Shown here: piece by piece, positions 35,882 to 44,969 of the stretch
Layout: every line of letters starts with the position of its first letter
How positions within the stretch are numbered: the first letter of the stretch is position 1
From: Enterobacter hormaechei subsp. hoffmannii
Lineage (GTDB): Bacteria > Pseudomonadota > Gammaproteobacteria > Enterobacterales > Enterobacteriaceae
Assembly: GCF_001729745.1 (NCBI RefSeq)
Contig: NZ_CP017186.1
Location: 2,232,001 to 2,296,000 of the forward strand
Direction of reading: 5' to 3'
DNA: 64,000 nucleotides
Program-made: the position numbers and the translations under genes
Notes under the pieces: model-generated
The model's input: the letters and a program-made list of their open reading frames with translations, nothing else
Databases searched by the model: none
Told to the model about the DNA's origin: nothing

Positions 35882-38800
35882 ATGAGCAAACTGTTGGACC
35901 GCTTCCGTTACTTCAAAACAAAAGGCGACAGTTTCGCCGATGGGCACGGCCAGGTGTACCACACCAACCGCGACTGGGAGGACAGCTACCGTCAGCGCTG
36001 GCAGTTCGACAAGATTGTGCGATCCACCCACGGCGTTAACTGCACCGGCTCCTGTAGCTGGAAGATTTATGTCAAAAATGGCCTGGTGACATGGGAAACC
36101 CAGCAGACCGACTACCCGCGTACCCGCCCCGACCTGCCTAACCACGAACCGCGCGGCTGCCCGCGTGGCGCAAGCTACTCCTGGTATCTCTACAGCGCCA
36201 ACCGTCTCAAGTACCCGCTGGTACGCCGCAGGCTGATCGAGCTCTGGCGCGAGGCGCTGGCGCAGCATACCGATCCGGTGCTGGCCTGGGATGCCATTCA
36301 GAACGATCCGCAAAAAGCGCAAAGCTACAGAAAGGCGAGGGGTAAAGGCGGGTTTATCCGCTCAAACTGGAAAGAGCTTAACCAGCTGATTGCTGCCGCC
36401 AACGTCTGGACCATCAAAAACTACGGCCCGGATCGGGTAGCCGGTTTTTCCCCCATCCCGGCCATGTCGATGGTCTCTTATGCCGCCGGTACGCGCTATC
36501 TCTCCCTGCTCGGCGGCACCTGCCTGAGCTTCTATGACTGGTACTGCGATCTGCCTCCGGCATCGCCGATGACCTGGGGCGAGCAGACCGACGTGCCGGA
36601 ATCGGCGGACTGGTACAACTCCAGCTATATCATTGCCTGGGGCTCGAACGTGCCGCAGACGCGTACCCCGGACGCCCACTTCTTTACCGAAGTGCGTTAC
36701 AAAGGCACCAAGACCGTCGCCATTACGCCGGACTTCTCGGAGGTGGCGAAGCTCAGCGACCAGTGGCTGGCCCCCAAACAGGGTACCGACAGCGCCCTCG
36801 CCATGGCGATGGGGCATGTGATCCTCAAAGAGTTCCACCTTGATAACCCGAGCGATTACTTCCTCAACTATTGCCGCCGCTACACCGACATGCCGATGCT
36901 GGTCCTGCTGGATGAACAGGCTGATGGTCGCGTGGTGCCGGGCCGCATGCTGCGCGCGTCGGATCTGGCCGACGGGCTGGGTGAAACCAATAATCCGGAG
37001 TGGAAAACCATCGCCTTTGACGTCGCCGGAAATCTGGTGGCGCCGAACGGCTCTATCGGTTTCCGCTGGGGCGAAAAAGGCAAATGGAACCTGGAGTCGC
37101 TGGCCGCGGGACAGGAGACCGAGCTGACGCTTTCCCTGCTCATCACCCACGACAGTGTGGCAGACGTGGCCTTCCCTTACTTCGGGGGCAACGAGAACCC
37201 GCATTTCCGCAGCGTGAAGCAGGAGCCGGTGCTGACGCGCCGCGTACCGAGTAAAACCCTGACGCTGGCCGACGGCAGCCCGAGACGCGTGGTCAGCGTG
37301 TACGATCTGGTGCTCGCAAACTACGGCCTCGATCGCGGTCTGGAAGACAGTAACGCGGCGGCAAACTACGCCGAGATCAAAGCCTACACCCCGGCCTGGG
37401 GCGAACAAATTACCGGCGTACCCGCTTACCTGATAGAAAAAATCGCCCGTGAATTTGCCGACACGGCGCACAAAACCCATGGTCGTTCGATGATCATCCT
37501 CGGGGCCGGTGTGAACCACTGGTACCACATGGACATGAACTACCGCGGGATGATCAACATGCTGGTCTTCTGCGGCTGCGTCGGGCAAAGCGGCGGCGGC
37601 TGGTCGCACTATGTCGGCCAGGAGAAACTGCGCCCGCAAACCGGCTGGCTGCCGCTGGCCTTCGCACTGGACTGGAACCGTCCGCCGCGCCAGATGAACA
37701 GCACCTCTTACTTCTACAACCACGCCAGCCAGTGGCGCTATGAGAAGCTCACCGCACAGGAGCTGCTTTCTCCTCTTGCAGACGCGTCGAAATTCACCGG
37801 TCACCTGATTGATTTCAACGTCCGCGCCGAGCGCATGGGCTGGCTCCCTTCCGCGCCGCAGCTCAACCTCAACCCGCTGCACGTTAAGGCCCGCGCCGAC
37901 GCCGCCGGGATGTCGCCGCAGGATTACACCGTGCAGGCGTTAAAATCGGGCGATATTCGCTTTGCCTGCGAACAGCCGGACAACGGCAAGAACCACCCGC
38001 GCAACCTGTTTGTCTGGCGTTCTAACCTGCTTGGCTCGTCCGGAAAAGGCCATGAGTACATGCTCAAATACCTGCTTGGCACCGAGAGCGGGATCCAGGG
38101 CGAGGATTTAGGCTCAACGGATGATGTCAAACCTGAAGAGGTGGAATGGCAAACCGCCGCCATTGAGGGCAAGCTGGATCTGCTGGTGACGCTCGATTTC
38201 CGTATGTCCAGCACCTGCCTGTTCTCCGATATCGTCCTGCCGACCGCCACATGGTATGAAAAAGACGATATGAATACCTCGGACATGCATCCGTTTATTC
38301 ACCCGCTCTCTGCCGCCGTTGACCCGGCGTGGGAGTCCCGCAGCGACTGGGAGATCTACAAAGGCATCGCCAAAGTCTTCTCTGAAGTGTGCGTCGGGCA
38401 TCTCGGCACCGAAACTGACGTGGTGCTACAGCCGCTACAGCATGACTCCCCGGGGGAACTGTCGCAGCCTTTTGATATTCTGGACTGGCGCAAAGGCGAG
38501 TGCGATCTCATCCCCGGTAAAACCGCGCCAAACATTGCGGTCGTCGAGCGCAACTATCCGGAAACCTACGAGCGCTTCACTTCTCTCGGTCCGCTACTGG
38601 ACAAGCTCGGCAACGGCGGAAAAGGCATATCGTGGAACACGCAAAACGAAGTCGATTTCCTCGGCAAGCTCAATTACGTCAAGCTCGACGGACCGGCCAA
38701 AGGCCGACCACGCATTGAAACCGCCATTGATGCTTCAGAGGTGATCCTCGCTCTTGCGCCGGAAACCAACGGTCAGGTCGCGGTCAAAGCCTGGGAAGCC

Positions 38801-39622
38801 CTCGGCGAACTGACCGGGCGCGATCACACCCATCTGGCGCTGAACAAAGAAGACGAGAAAATCCGCTTCCGCGATATTCAGGCGCAGCCGCGCAAAATTA
38901 TCTCCAGCCCAACGTGGTCCGGCCTTGAGAGCGAGCACGTGTCGTATAACGCAGGCTATACCAACGTTCACGAGCTGATCCCGTGGCGCACGATTTCCGG
39001 CCGCCAGCAGCTGTATCAGGATCACACCTGGATGCGCGCCTTCGGTGAAAGTCTGGTGGCCTATCGTCCACCGATTGATACCCGCAGCGTCACCCATATG
39101 CGCGAGATCCCGCCGAACGGCTTCCCGGAAAAAGCGCTTAACTTCCTGACGCCGCACCAGAAATGGGGCATTCACTCCACCTACAGCGAAAACCTGCTGA
39201 TGCAGACCCTGTCACGCGGGGGGCCAATCGTCTGGATCAGCGAAACCGACGCGCGCGAGCTGGGGATTGAGGACAACGACTGGATCGAAGCCTTCAACGC
39301 CAACGGCGCCCTCACCGCTCGCGCGGTGGTCAGCCAGCGCGTGCCGCCGGGCATGACCATGATGTACCACGCTCAGGAGCGCATTCTGAACATTCCGGGG
39401 TCAGAAGTGACCGGACGGCGCGGCGGGATCCACAACTCGGTCACCCGCGTCTGTCCGAAACCGACCCACATGATTGGCGGCTACGCGCAGCTGGCGTACA
39501 GCTTTAACTATTACGGCACCGTCGGCTCGAACCGCGACGAGTTTATTATGATCCGCAAAATGAAAAACATTAACTGGCTGGACGGCGAAGGTCGGGATCA
39601 GGTTCAGGAGGCGAAAAAATGA
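35882..39622 (+). CDS. narZ: Nitrate reductase Z, catalytic alpha subunit
   Basis: 1246 residues, the family's length. The N-terminal [4Fe-4S] motif with a His ligand is seen in HGVNCTGSCSWKIYVKNG. The molybdenum bis-MGD domains follow, with YNSSYIIAWGSNVPQTRTPD carrying the Asp ligand region. It reduces nitrate to nitrite on the cytoplasmic face of the membrane. It is called narZ rather than narG because of the surrounding gene order (fdnGHI-yddG-narU upstream, nhoA downstream, no narXL). In E. coli the Z enzyme is RpoS-dependent. Overlaps narY by four bases. Confidence 0.95.
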   Translation: MSKLLDRFRYFKTKGDSFADGHGQVYHTNRDWEDSYRQRWQFDKIVRSTHGVNCTGSCSWKIYVKNGLVTWETQQTDYPRTRPDLPNHEPRGCPRGASYSWYLYSANRLKYPLVRRRLIELWREALAQHTDPVLAWDAIQNDPQKAQSYRKARGKGGFIRSNWKELNQLIAAANVWTIKNYGPDRVAGFSPIPAMSMVSYAAGTRYLSLLGGTCLSFYDWYCDLPPASPMTWGEQTDVPESADWYNSSYIIAWGSNVPQTRTPDAHFFTEVRYKGTKTVAITPDFSEVAKLSDQWLAPKQGTDSALAMAMGHVILKEFHLDNPSDYFLNYCRRYTDMPMLVLLDEQADGRVVPGRMLRASDLADGLGETNNPEWKTIAFDVAGNLVAPNGSIGFRWGEKGKWNLESLAAGQETELTLSLLITHDSVADVAFPYFGGNENPHFRSVKQEPVLTRRVPSKTLTLADGSPRRVVSVYDLVLANYGLDRGLEDSNAAANYAEIKAYTPAWGEQITGVPAYLIEKIAREFADTAHKTHGRSMIILGAGVNHWYHMDMNYRGMINMLVFCGCVGQSGGGWSHYVGQEKLRPQTGWLPLAFALDWNRPPRQMNSTSYFYNHASQWRYEKLTAQELLSPLADASKFTGHLIDFNVRAERMGWLPSAPQLNLNPLHVKARADAAGMSPQDYTVQALKSGDIRFACEQPDNGKNHPRNLFVWRSNLLGSSGKGHEYMLKYLLGTESGIQGEDLGSTDDVKPEEVEWQTAAIEGKLDLLVTLDFRMSSTCLFSDIVLPTATWYEKDDMNTSDMHPFIHPLSAAVDPAWESRSDWEIYKGIAKVFSEVCVGHLGTETDVVLQPLQHDSPGELSQPFDILDWRKGECDLIPGKTAPNIAVVERNYPETYERFTSLGPLLDKLGNGGKGISWNTQNEVDFLGKLNYVKLDGPAKGRPRIETAIDASEVILALAPETNGQVAVKAWEALGELTGRDHTHLALNKEDEKIRFRDIQAQPRKIISSPTWSGLESEHVSYNAGYTNVHELIPWRTISGRQQLYQDHTWMRAFGESLVAYRPPIDTRSVTHMREIPPNGFPEKALNFLTPHQKWGIHSTYSENLLMQTLSRGGPIVWISETDARELGIEDNDWIEAFNANGALTARAVVSQRVPPGMTMMYHAQERILNIPGSEVTGRRGGIHNSVTRVCPKPTHMIGGYAQLAYSFNYYGTVGSNRDEFIMIRKMKNINWLDGEGRDQVQEAKK

Positions 39623-41163
39623 AAATACGCTCACAGGTTGGCATGGTACTGAATCTCGATAAATGCATTGGCTGCCACACCTGCTCGGTCACCTGTAAGA
39701 ACGTCTGGACCGGGCGCGAAGGGATGGAGTATGCGTGGTTTAATAACGTCGAAACCAAACCGGGTATCGGCTATCCGAAAAACTGGGAAGATCAGGATGA
39801 GTGGCAAGGCGGATGGATCCGCAGTATTCACGGCAAGCTGACCCCGCGCCTCGGCGGAAAAATGGGCGTCCTGTCGAAAATTTTCGCCAACCCCGTGTTG
39901 CCGCAGATTGACGATTACTATGAACCTTTCACCTTCGATTACCAGGATCTGCACCGCGCCCCGGAGGGGGATCACCTCCCTACCGCCCGCCCCCGCTCGC
40001 TGATTGACGGTAAGCGGATGGATAAGATCGTCTGGGGACCAAACTGGGAGGAGCTGCTGGGCGGCGAGTTCGAAAAACGCGCCCGCGACCGAAACTTTCA
40101 GAAGATCCAGAAAGAGATGTACGGTCAGTTCGAAAACACCTTCATGATGTACCTGCCGCGCCTGTGCGAGCATTGCCTCAACCCGAGCTGCGTCGCCACC
40201 TGCCCGAGCGGTGCGATTTACAAACGCGAAGAGGACGGCATTGTGCTGATCGACCAGGACAAATGCCGCGGCTGGCGTCTGTGTATTAGCGGCTGTCCGT
40301 ACAAGAAAATCTACTTCAACTGGAAAAGCGGCAAGTCAGAGAAGTGCATCTTCTGCTATCCGCGCATCGAGTCCGGCCAGCCGACCGTCTGCTCAGAAAC
40401 CTGCGTTGGACGCATCCGCTACCTTGGCGTGCTGTTGTATGACGCGGACCGTATTGAAGAGGCGGCCAGCACCGAGCATGAAACCGATCTGTATGAGCGC
40501 CAGTGCGACGTGTTCCTTAACCCGAACGATCCGGCGGTGATTGAAGAAGCCCTGAAGCAGGGCATCCCGCAGAACGTCATCGACGCAGCGCAGCGTTCCC
40601 CGGTTTACAAAATGGCGATGGACTGGAAGCTCGCCCTGCCGCTGCATCCGGAATACCGCACCCTGCCGATGGTCTGGTATGTGCCGCCGCTGTCACCGAT
40701 TCAGTCCTACGCGGACGCGGGTGGCCTGCCGCAGAGCGACGGCGTACTGCCTGCGGTCGAAAGCCTGCGCATCCCGGTGCAATACCTGGCAAATATGCTC
40801 AGCGCGGGCGATACCGGCCCGGTGCTGCGCGCTCTGAAGCGCATGATGGCGATGCGCCACTACAAACGCTCCCAGACCGTGGAAGGCGTGACCGATACCC
40901 GCGCCATTGAGGAAGTGGGCCTGACCGAAGCGCAGGTTGAGGAGATGTACCGATATCTGGCCATCGCTAACTACGAAGACCGCTTCGTGATCCCGACCAG
41001 CCACCGCGAAATGGCGCGCGACGCCTTCCCGGAGAAAAACGGCTGCGGCTTCACCTTCGGTGACGGCTGTCACGGCTCCGACACCAAGTTCAACCTCTTC
41101 AACAGCAGCCGCATCGACGCGATCAACATTACCGAGGTGCGCGATCACGGGGAGGGAGAATAA
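39619..41163 (+). CDS. narY: Nitrate reductase Z, iron-sulfur beta subunit
   Basis: 514 residues. Four cysteine groups: CIGCHTCSVTC, CEHCLNPSCVATC, CRGWRLCISGC and CIFCYPR with CSETC. The Trp replacing a Cys in CRGW gives the [3Fe-4S] cluster known for NarH/NarY. It carries electrons from the NarV haems to NarZ. Start ATG overlaps the narZ stop (ATGA); its TAATG end overlaps narW. Confidence 0.96.
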   Translation: MKIRSQVGMVLNLDKCIGCHTCSVTCKNVWTGREGMEYAWFNNVETKPGIGYPKNWEDQDEWQGGWIRSIHGKLTPRLGGKMGVLSKIFANPVLPQIDDYYEPFTFDYQDLHRAPEGDHLPTARPRSLIDGKRMDKIVWGPNWEELLGGEFEKRARDRNFQKIQKEMYGQFENTFMMYLPRLCEHCLNPSCVATCPSGAIYKREEDGIVLIDQDKCRGWRLCISGCPYKKIYFNWKSGKSEKCIFCYPRIESGQPTVCSETCVGRIRYLGVLLYDADRIEEAASTEHETDLYERQCDVFLNPNDPAVIEEALKQGIPQNVIDAAQRSPVYKMAMDWKLALPLHPEYRTLPMVWYVPPLSPIQSYADAGGLPQSDGVLPAVESLRIPVQYLANMLSAGDTGPVLRALKRMMAMRHYKRSQTVEGVTDTRAIEEVGLTEAQVEEMYRYLAIANYEDRFVIPTSHREMARDAFPEKNGCGFTFGDGCHGSDTKFNLFNSSRIDAINITEVRDHGEGE

Positions 41164-41858
41164 TGCAGATCCTTAAAATCATCGCGCTACTGATTGAGTA
41201 TCCCGATGAGCTGCTTTGGGATAACCGTGAAGAAGCGCTTTCCCTGGTGGAACAGGATGCGCCCATGCTACTGCCGTTTGCGCAGCAGCACCTGAGCGCC
41301 CCGCTGCTGGATAAGCAGGCCGAATGGTGTGAAGTTTTCGAGCGGGGGCGCGCGACTTCACTACTGCTGTTCGAGCACGTTCACGCCGAGTCCCGCGATC
41401 GCGGTCAGGCGATGGTCGACCTGATGAGCCAGTATGAGAAAGCCGGGCTGGAGCTGGATTGCCGCGAGCTGCCGGACTATCTGCCGCTCTATCTGGAATA
41501 TCTCAGTATCGTCAGCGACGACGAGGCGCGTGAAGGGCTGCAAAACGTCGCGCCTATACTGGCGCTGATTGGAGGCCGCCTGAAACAGCGCGAGGTAGCG
41601 CATTACCAGCTGTTTGACGCCCTGCTGTCGCTGGCGGAAACACGGCTTTCCAGCGACAGCGTGGCGAAACAGGTATCCGGTGAAAAACGGGATGATACCC
41701 GTCAGGCGCTGGACGCCGTGTGGGAAGAGGAACAGGTCAAGTTTATCGAAGACAACGCCACATCGTGCGACAGTTCGCCGATGCAGCAATATCAACGACG
41801 CTTTAGCCAGGACGTCGCGCCGCAGTACGTGGACGTCAGCGCCGGAGGCCCAAAATGA
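41163..41858 (+). CDS. narW: Nitrate reductase Z assembly chaperone
   Basis: 231 residues, all-helical NarJ/NarW-type redox enzyme maturation protein (opening [17 protein letters not shown], middle [14 protein letters not shown]). It binds the apo-NarZY complex and promotes molybdenum cofactor insertion, and is not part of the mature enzyme. Coupled to narY by TAATG and to narV by an ATGA overlap. Confidence 0.94.
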   Translation: MQILKIIALLIEYPDELLWDNREEALSLVEQDAPMLLPFAQQHLSAPLLDKQAEWCEVFERGRATSLLLFEHVHAESRDRGQAMVDLMSQYEKAGLELDCRELPDYLPLYLEYLSIVSDDEAREGLQNVAPILALIGGRLKQREVAHYQLFDALLSLAETRLSSDSVAKQVSGEKRDDTRQALDAVWEEEQVKFIEDNATSCDSSPMQQYQRRFSQDVAPQYVDVSAGGPK

Positions 41859-42535
41859 CTCATTACCTGAACGTGTTTTTCTATGACATTTATCCGTACA
41901 TCTGCGCCACCGTCTTCTTCCTCGGCAGTTGGTTGCGCTACGACTATGGGCAGTACACCTGGCGGGCGTCATCAAGCCAGATGCTCAGCAAGCGCGGGAT
42001 GAACTGGGCTTCGAACCTGTTTCATATTGGGATTCTGGGGATCTTCTTCGGGCACCTGTTCGGCATGTTAACCCCGCACTGGATGTACGCCTGGTTTTTA
42101 CCCGTCGCGGTTAAACAGCAGTTAGCCATGATTGCAGGAGGTATTTGCGGGGTGCTGACGCTGATCGGTGGGTCGATGCTTTTGATCCGACGCCTGTTCA
42201 ACCAGCGGGTGCGCGCCACGTCCACCACGCCGGATATTATCATCATGAGTATCCTGCTGCTTCAGTGCATCCTTGGGCTGTCGACCATTCCTTTCTCCGC
42301 TCAGTACCCTGACGGAAGCGAGATGATGAAGCTGGTCGGCTGGGCGCAGGGTATCGTCACGTTTAAGGGCGGCTCGTCGGAAATGCTGAGCGGCGTCGCG
42401 CCGATCTTCCGCGTGCATCTGGTGCTGGGGATGACGATCTTCCTCATCTTCCCGTTCACCCGCCTGGTGCACGTGTGGAGCGCGCCGTTTGAGTACTTCA
42501 CGCGTCGGTATCAGGTGGTAAGATCGCGCCGTTGA
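41855..42535 (+). CDS. narV: Nitrate reductase Z, cytochrome b (gamma) subunit
   Basis: 226 residues with five membrane helices. Haem ligand histidines appear in [17 protein letters not shown] and in the C-terminal [23 protein letters not shown]. It oxidises quinol and passes electrons to NarY, anchoring NarZY to the inner membrane. It closes the narZYWV operon and is followed by a REP pair rather than a clear terminator. Confidence 0.95.
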   Translation: MTHYLNVFFYDIYPYICATVFFLGSWLRYDYGQYTWRASSSQMLSKRGMNWASNLFHIGILGIFFGHLFGMLTPHWMYAWFLPVAVKQQLAMIAGGICGVLTLIGGSMLLIRRLFNQRVRATSTTPDIIIMSILLLQCILGLSTIPFSAQYPDGSEMMKLVGWAQGIVTFKGGSSEMLSGVAPIFRVHLVLGMTIFLIFPFTRLVHVWSAPFEYFTRRYQVVRSRR

Positions 42536-42540
42536 TTTGT

Positions 42541-42612
42541 CGGGTGGCGGCTACGCCTTACCCGACCTACGTATACTCCCGTAGGCCCGGTAAGGCGTAG
42601 CCGCCACCGGGC
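42541..42612. repeat. REP/BIME pair between narV and nhoA
   Basis: Two inverted copies: CGGGTGGCGGCTACGCCTTA... (42541-42564) and its complement ending GCCGCCACCGGGC (42585-42612). The same unit recurs at 62984-63058. The second copy reaches the nhoA stop codon. Such elements protect mRNA ends between convergent genes. Confidence 0.88.
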
Positions 42613-43457
42613 TATTTCCCTGCCTGCGGATGCGTATCAAACCCTGCCATTACTGCCGTCAGCTCTGCCAGTGTAAAGCCGTGCTTCGGGTCATCAACGC
42701 CCAGGCCAAACCGCTCCTGCATCAGCTTATATAGCGCCTCCGCATCCGGCAAATGGATCTGCTCCTCCACATGACCGTTCTGCCAGTGGGTAAAATTAAA
42801 GTTGGTCAGCGTCAGCTTGCCCCCGTCCGGCAGGTGGCGACACATCAGCAGGTGATGACGAAAATGGGACTGAGGCCAGTGTGCCGACCAGAAGTTACCC
42901 ATCACGTAATCGTTGAAGTACTGCGTCCCCAGGTCAAATTGGTACATCGACTGCCAGTGCTCGTGATGGCGGAATTGCAGTACCCAGTCGTTACCCTCGC
43001 TCAGCAAACGATAACTCCCGTGCGGGGTTTCCTGCTCCTCGTAAGCGATCAAACGAATCGGCGCCGTCAGCGTTTGTCCGCCAAATCCTACATCAGCGAT
43101 CCAGCGCTCGCCGTTCAGCTCAACCAGCAGCAACCGGTGCGTGCGCGGCGGCATCTGCGACGGATTCGCCAGCACAACCCGCCCCAGCACGCTGCGTACC
43201 ATAAACCCAACTTCGCGCAACACCCGTTCAAACAGGCCATTTTGCTCGAAGCAATATCCCCCCCGACGCGCGGTGACCAGTTTATCCACCAGACACCCGT
43301 CGTCCAGATGGATTTCCCGCGGCAAAACGACGTCAATATTTTCAAAAGGGATCGCGCAGTTATGGTGTAAATGGAGCCCCCGCAGGGTATCGATATTAAC
43401 CTGTACGGGCTGCTGCCAGCCCGTGCGGGCAAAATAAGCACTCAGAAATGGGGACAT
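42612..43457 (-). CDS. nhoA: Arylamine N-acetyltransferase
   Basis: 281 residues, equal to the E. coli enzyme. The catalytic triad is Cys69 (RRGGYCFEQN), His107 (PPRTHRLLLVE) and Asp122 (ADVGFGG). It moves acetyl from acetyl-CoA to arylamines, N-hydroxyarylamines and hydrazines in the cytosol. The start MSPFLSAYFARTGW at 43457 follows GGAGCAAATC and gives the family length; the ATG four codons upstream (43469) is less likely. Position beside narV is as in E. coli. Confidence 0.94.
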   Translation of the reverse strand: MSPFLSAYFARTGWQQPVQVNIDTLRGLHLHHNCAIPFENIDVVLPREIHLDDGCLVDKLVTARRGGYCFEQNGLFERVLREVGFMVRSVLGRVVLANPSQMPPRTHRLLLVELNGERWIADVGFGGQTLTAPIRLIAYEEQETPHGSYRLLSEGNDWVLQFRHHEHWQSMYQFDLGTQYFNDYVMGNFWSAHWPQSHFRHHLLMCRHLPDGGKLTLTNFNFTHWQNGHVEEQIHLPDAEALYKLMQERFGLGVDDPKHGFTLAELTAVMAGFDTHPQAGK

Positions 43458-43562
43458 GATTTGCTCCATGATGTGATATCCCCTGTTTATAAACTATTTT
43501 CCCTTATGCATATGCGCAAAAGTGCTTTTTCGGCATACTCATCGTGTACATGAGGAGATCCT

Positions 43563-44135
43563 ATGAGCCACTTTCGTCCTGTTGAATTACGTCATGCCAG
43601 CCGTCTTCTGAATCACGGTCCAACCGTGCTCATCACCAGCCGGGATGAGACCATCGATCGTCGCAACGTCATGGCCGCCGCATGGTCTATGCCGGTGGAA
43701 TTTGAACCCCCGCGTATCGCGATTGTGGTAGACAAAAGCGCGTGGTCACGGGAGTTGATCGAACGCAGCGGGAAATTCGGCATTGTGATCCCCGGCGTGG
43801 CGGCAGCCAACTGGACCTGGGCGGTCGGCAGCGTCAGCGGGCGCGACGAGGATAAATTTAACTGCTACGGGATCCCGGTTATTCATGGCCCTGAGCTTGG
43901 TCTGCCGATTATAGAAGAGAAATGTCTGGCGTGGATGGAGTGTCGGTTATTACCTGTCACTTCTGCGGCCGAGAAATATGACACCCTGTTTGGCGAAGTG
44001 GTTTCCGCCGCGGCAGATGAACGCGCATTTGTCGCCGGACGCTGGCAGTTTGACGGGGATAAGCTGAATACGCTGCATCATCTGGGGGCCGGGACGTTTG
44101 TGACGAGTGGGAAGATGGTGAAGGCGCTGGATTGA
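43563..44135 (+). CDS. Flavin reductase-like FMN-binding split-barrel protein
   Basis: 190 residues of the flavin reductase domain family. Visible parts are GPTVLITSRDETIDRRNVMAAAWSMPV, EPPRIAIVVDKSAWS and FGIVIPGVAAANW, which build the FMN pocket, with ALVAGRWQF-like FVAGRWQFDGDKL near the end. Probably reduces FMN with NAD(P)H or acts as a flavin-dependent oxidoreductase; substrate unknown. Single gene preceded by GAGGAGATCCT and divergent from nhoA. Confidence 0.78.
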   Translation: MSHFRPVELRHASRLLNHGPTVLITSRDETIDRRNVMAAAWSMPVEFEPPRIAIVVDKSAWSRELIERSGKFGIVIPGVAAANWTWAVGSVSGRDEDKFNCYGIPVIHGPELGLPIIEEKCLAWMECRLLPVTSAAEKYDTLFGEVVSAAADERAFVAGRWQFDGDKLNTLHHLGAGTFVTSGKMVKALD

Positions 44136-44260
44136 TTTTTTAATTATACCCATCTGAATTATATAAAATTTCTATGGCATTTTATGTTTATCATAACGAT
44201 GTTAAACGGAGGATATTTCAGAAGCTGTTGCATAAACAATCTTTCGTAAAGGAACTATCC

Positions 44261-44477
44261 ATGTCATGGAACAAAGATGGCGCAATATCATATGCGAAAT
44301 CACACGCGCAACCTAGCAGCACGGGTTATTGTGCTCGTTACGTAACAGAAGCGATCAGAGCGGGTGGTCGATTAAAAATCCCCAACACGCGTCTGGCAAA
44401 AGATATGGGGCGCACATTAGTCAATGCAGGCTTACCGCAACATACAACCTCATTATGAACTGTTCAGGCATGATTAA
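44261..44477 (+). pseudogene. Truncated T6SS amidase effector (NlpC/P60- or CHAP-like), frameshifted
   Basis: The frame beginning MSWNKDGAISYAKSHAQP has the N-terminal block of cysteine peptidoglycan amidases, STGYCARYVTEAIRAGG with Cys24 as the nucleophile, but stops after 65 codons at 44458. The His half of the catalytic site is absent. In another frame the same DNA continues as PHYELFRHD and stops with a TAA at 44475-44477 that overlaps the ATG of the next gene. That stop looks like the original effector end, so an internal deletion with frame change has destroyed the gene. AAAGGA precedes the start. The region is AT-richer than its neighbours. Confidence 0.6.
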
Positions 44478-44902
44478 TGAAACCACTCTACTTTTTAGTT
44501 TTCGCCCTTTCTCCGCTCGCGGCCGCAGAAAACATTTATGCACCGGGTCAGGCGGCGCTTAAATTCAATCAATGGTATATAGCGCAGTTAGATCAGAACA
44601 AACCGCCCGTACTCAATCCAGACATTATGAACGAGTACGTAGCCTCAGGGACCATTGCAGCAATTAAAGAAATGTACTCTGGCGACAATAACGACAAAGA
44701 TATGCCCGATGCGGATATGTTTATCAAAGCGCAGGACTGGGATGATGACTGGAATCAGATAACCGTCTTACATTCTGATTTTGACGCCGTTTGCACAAAC
44801 GTCTATGTCGCATTTGGTAAGAAGCAAGATCATGTTATTGCAGATTGTCTCGTTGAAGAGCAAGGAAAATGGAAAGTGCGCTCGGCGACGCTAATTAAGT
44901 AA
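44477..44902 (+). CDS. Periplasmic candidate immunity protein for the broken amidase effector
   Basis: 141 residues. Signal peptide about 1-17 (MKPLYFLVFALSPLAAA), then a soluble acidic domain with two cysteines (DAVCTNVYVAF and VIADCLVEEQG) that could form a disulfide. It begins within the former effector stop (TAATG), the usual coupling of effector and immunity genes, and periplasmic location suits protection from a peptidoglycan amidase. The family looks like secreted DUF3828-type proteins, but I am not certain. The gene is intact although its toxin is broken. Confidence 0.6.
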   Translation: MKPLYFLVFALSPLAAAENIYAPGQAALKFNQWYIAQLDQNKPPVLNPDIMNEYVASGTIAAIKEMYSGDNNDKDMPDADMFIKAQDWDDDWNQITVLHSDFDAVCTNVYVAFGKKQDHVIADCLVEEQGKWKVRSATLIK

Positions 44903-44933
44903 CAGGCATAAACTCCCTGTCGTAATAATAAAG

Positions 44934-44963
44934 GCACATGGTAGCCAAATGACTACCATGTGC
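44934..44963. terminator. Terminator between the immunity gene and the EF-G gene
   Basis: GCACATGGTAG and CTACCATGTGC form a perfect 11-bp stem with an eight-base loop, centred between convergent stops at 44902 and 44970. Confidence 0.8.
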
Positions 44964-44969
44964 AATTAA

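Noticed and set aside
36362-37882. A 506-codon open frame on the minus strand opposite narZ
   Set aside because: It lies wholly inside the unmistakable narZ gene, has a composition that follows the codon structure of narZ and no recognisable domain. Long antisense frames are common in GC-rich genes. The same applies to the frames opposite ddpD (8421-9251) and the porin (30930-31706).
34429-42535. narK-narGHJI as an alternative to narU-narZYWV
   Set aside because: No narXL regulators are next to it, and the neighbours fdnGHI, yddG, the porin and nhoA are those of the narU-narZYWV locus in E. coli.
42541-42612. Repeated palindromes as a CRISPR array
   Set aside because: Only two inverted copies without regular spacers, and the same unit occurs near ansP. 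These are REP/BIME elements. No CRISPR array was seen anywhere in the window.
44174-44260. N-terminal extension of the broken amidase from the ATG at 44174
   Set aside because: The extra 29 residues are not amidase-like, and the ATG at 44261 has its own AAAGGA ribosome site and begins with a family-like sequence.
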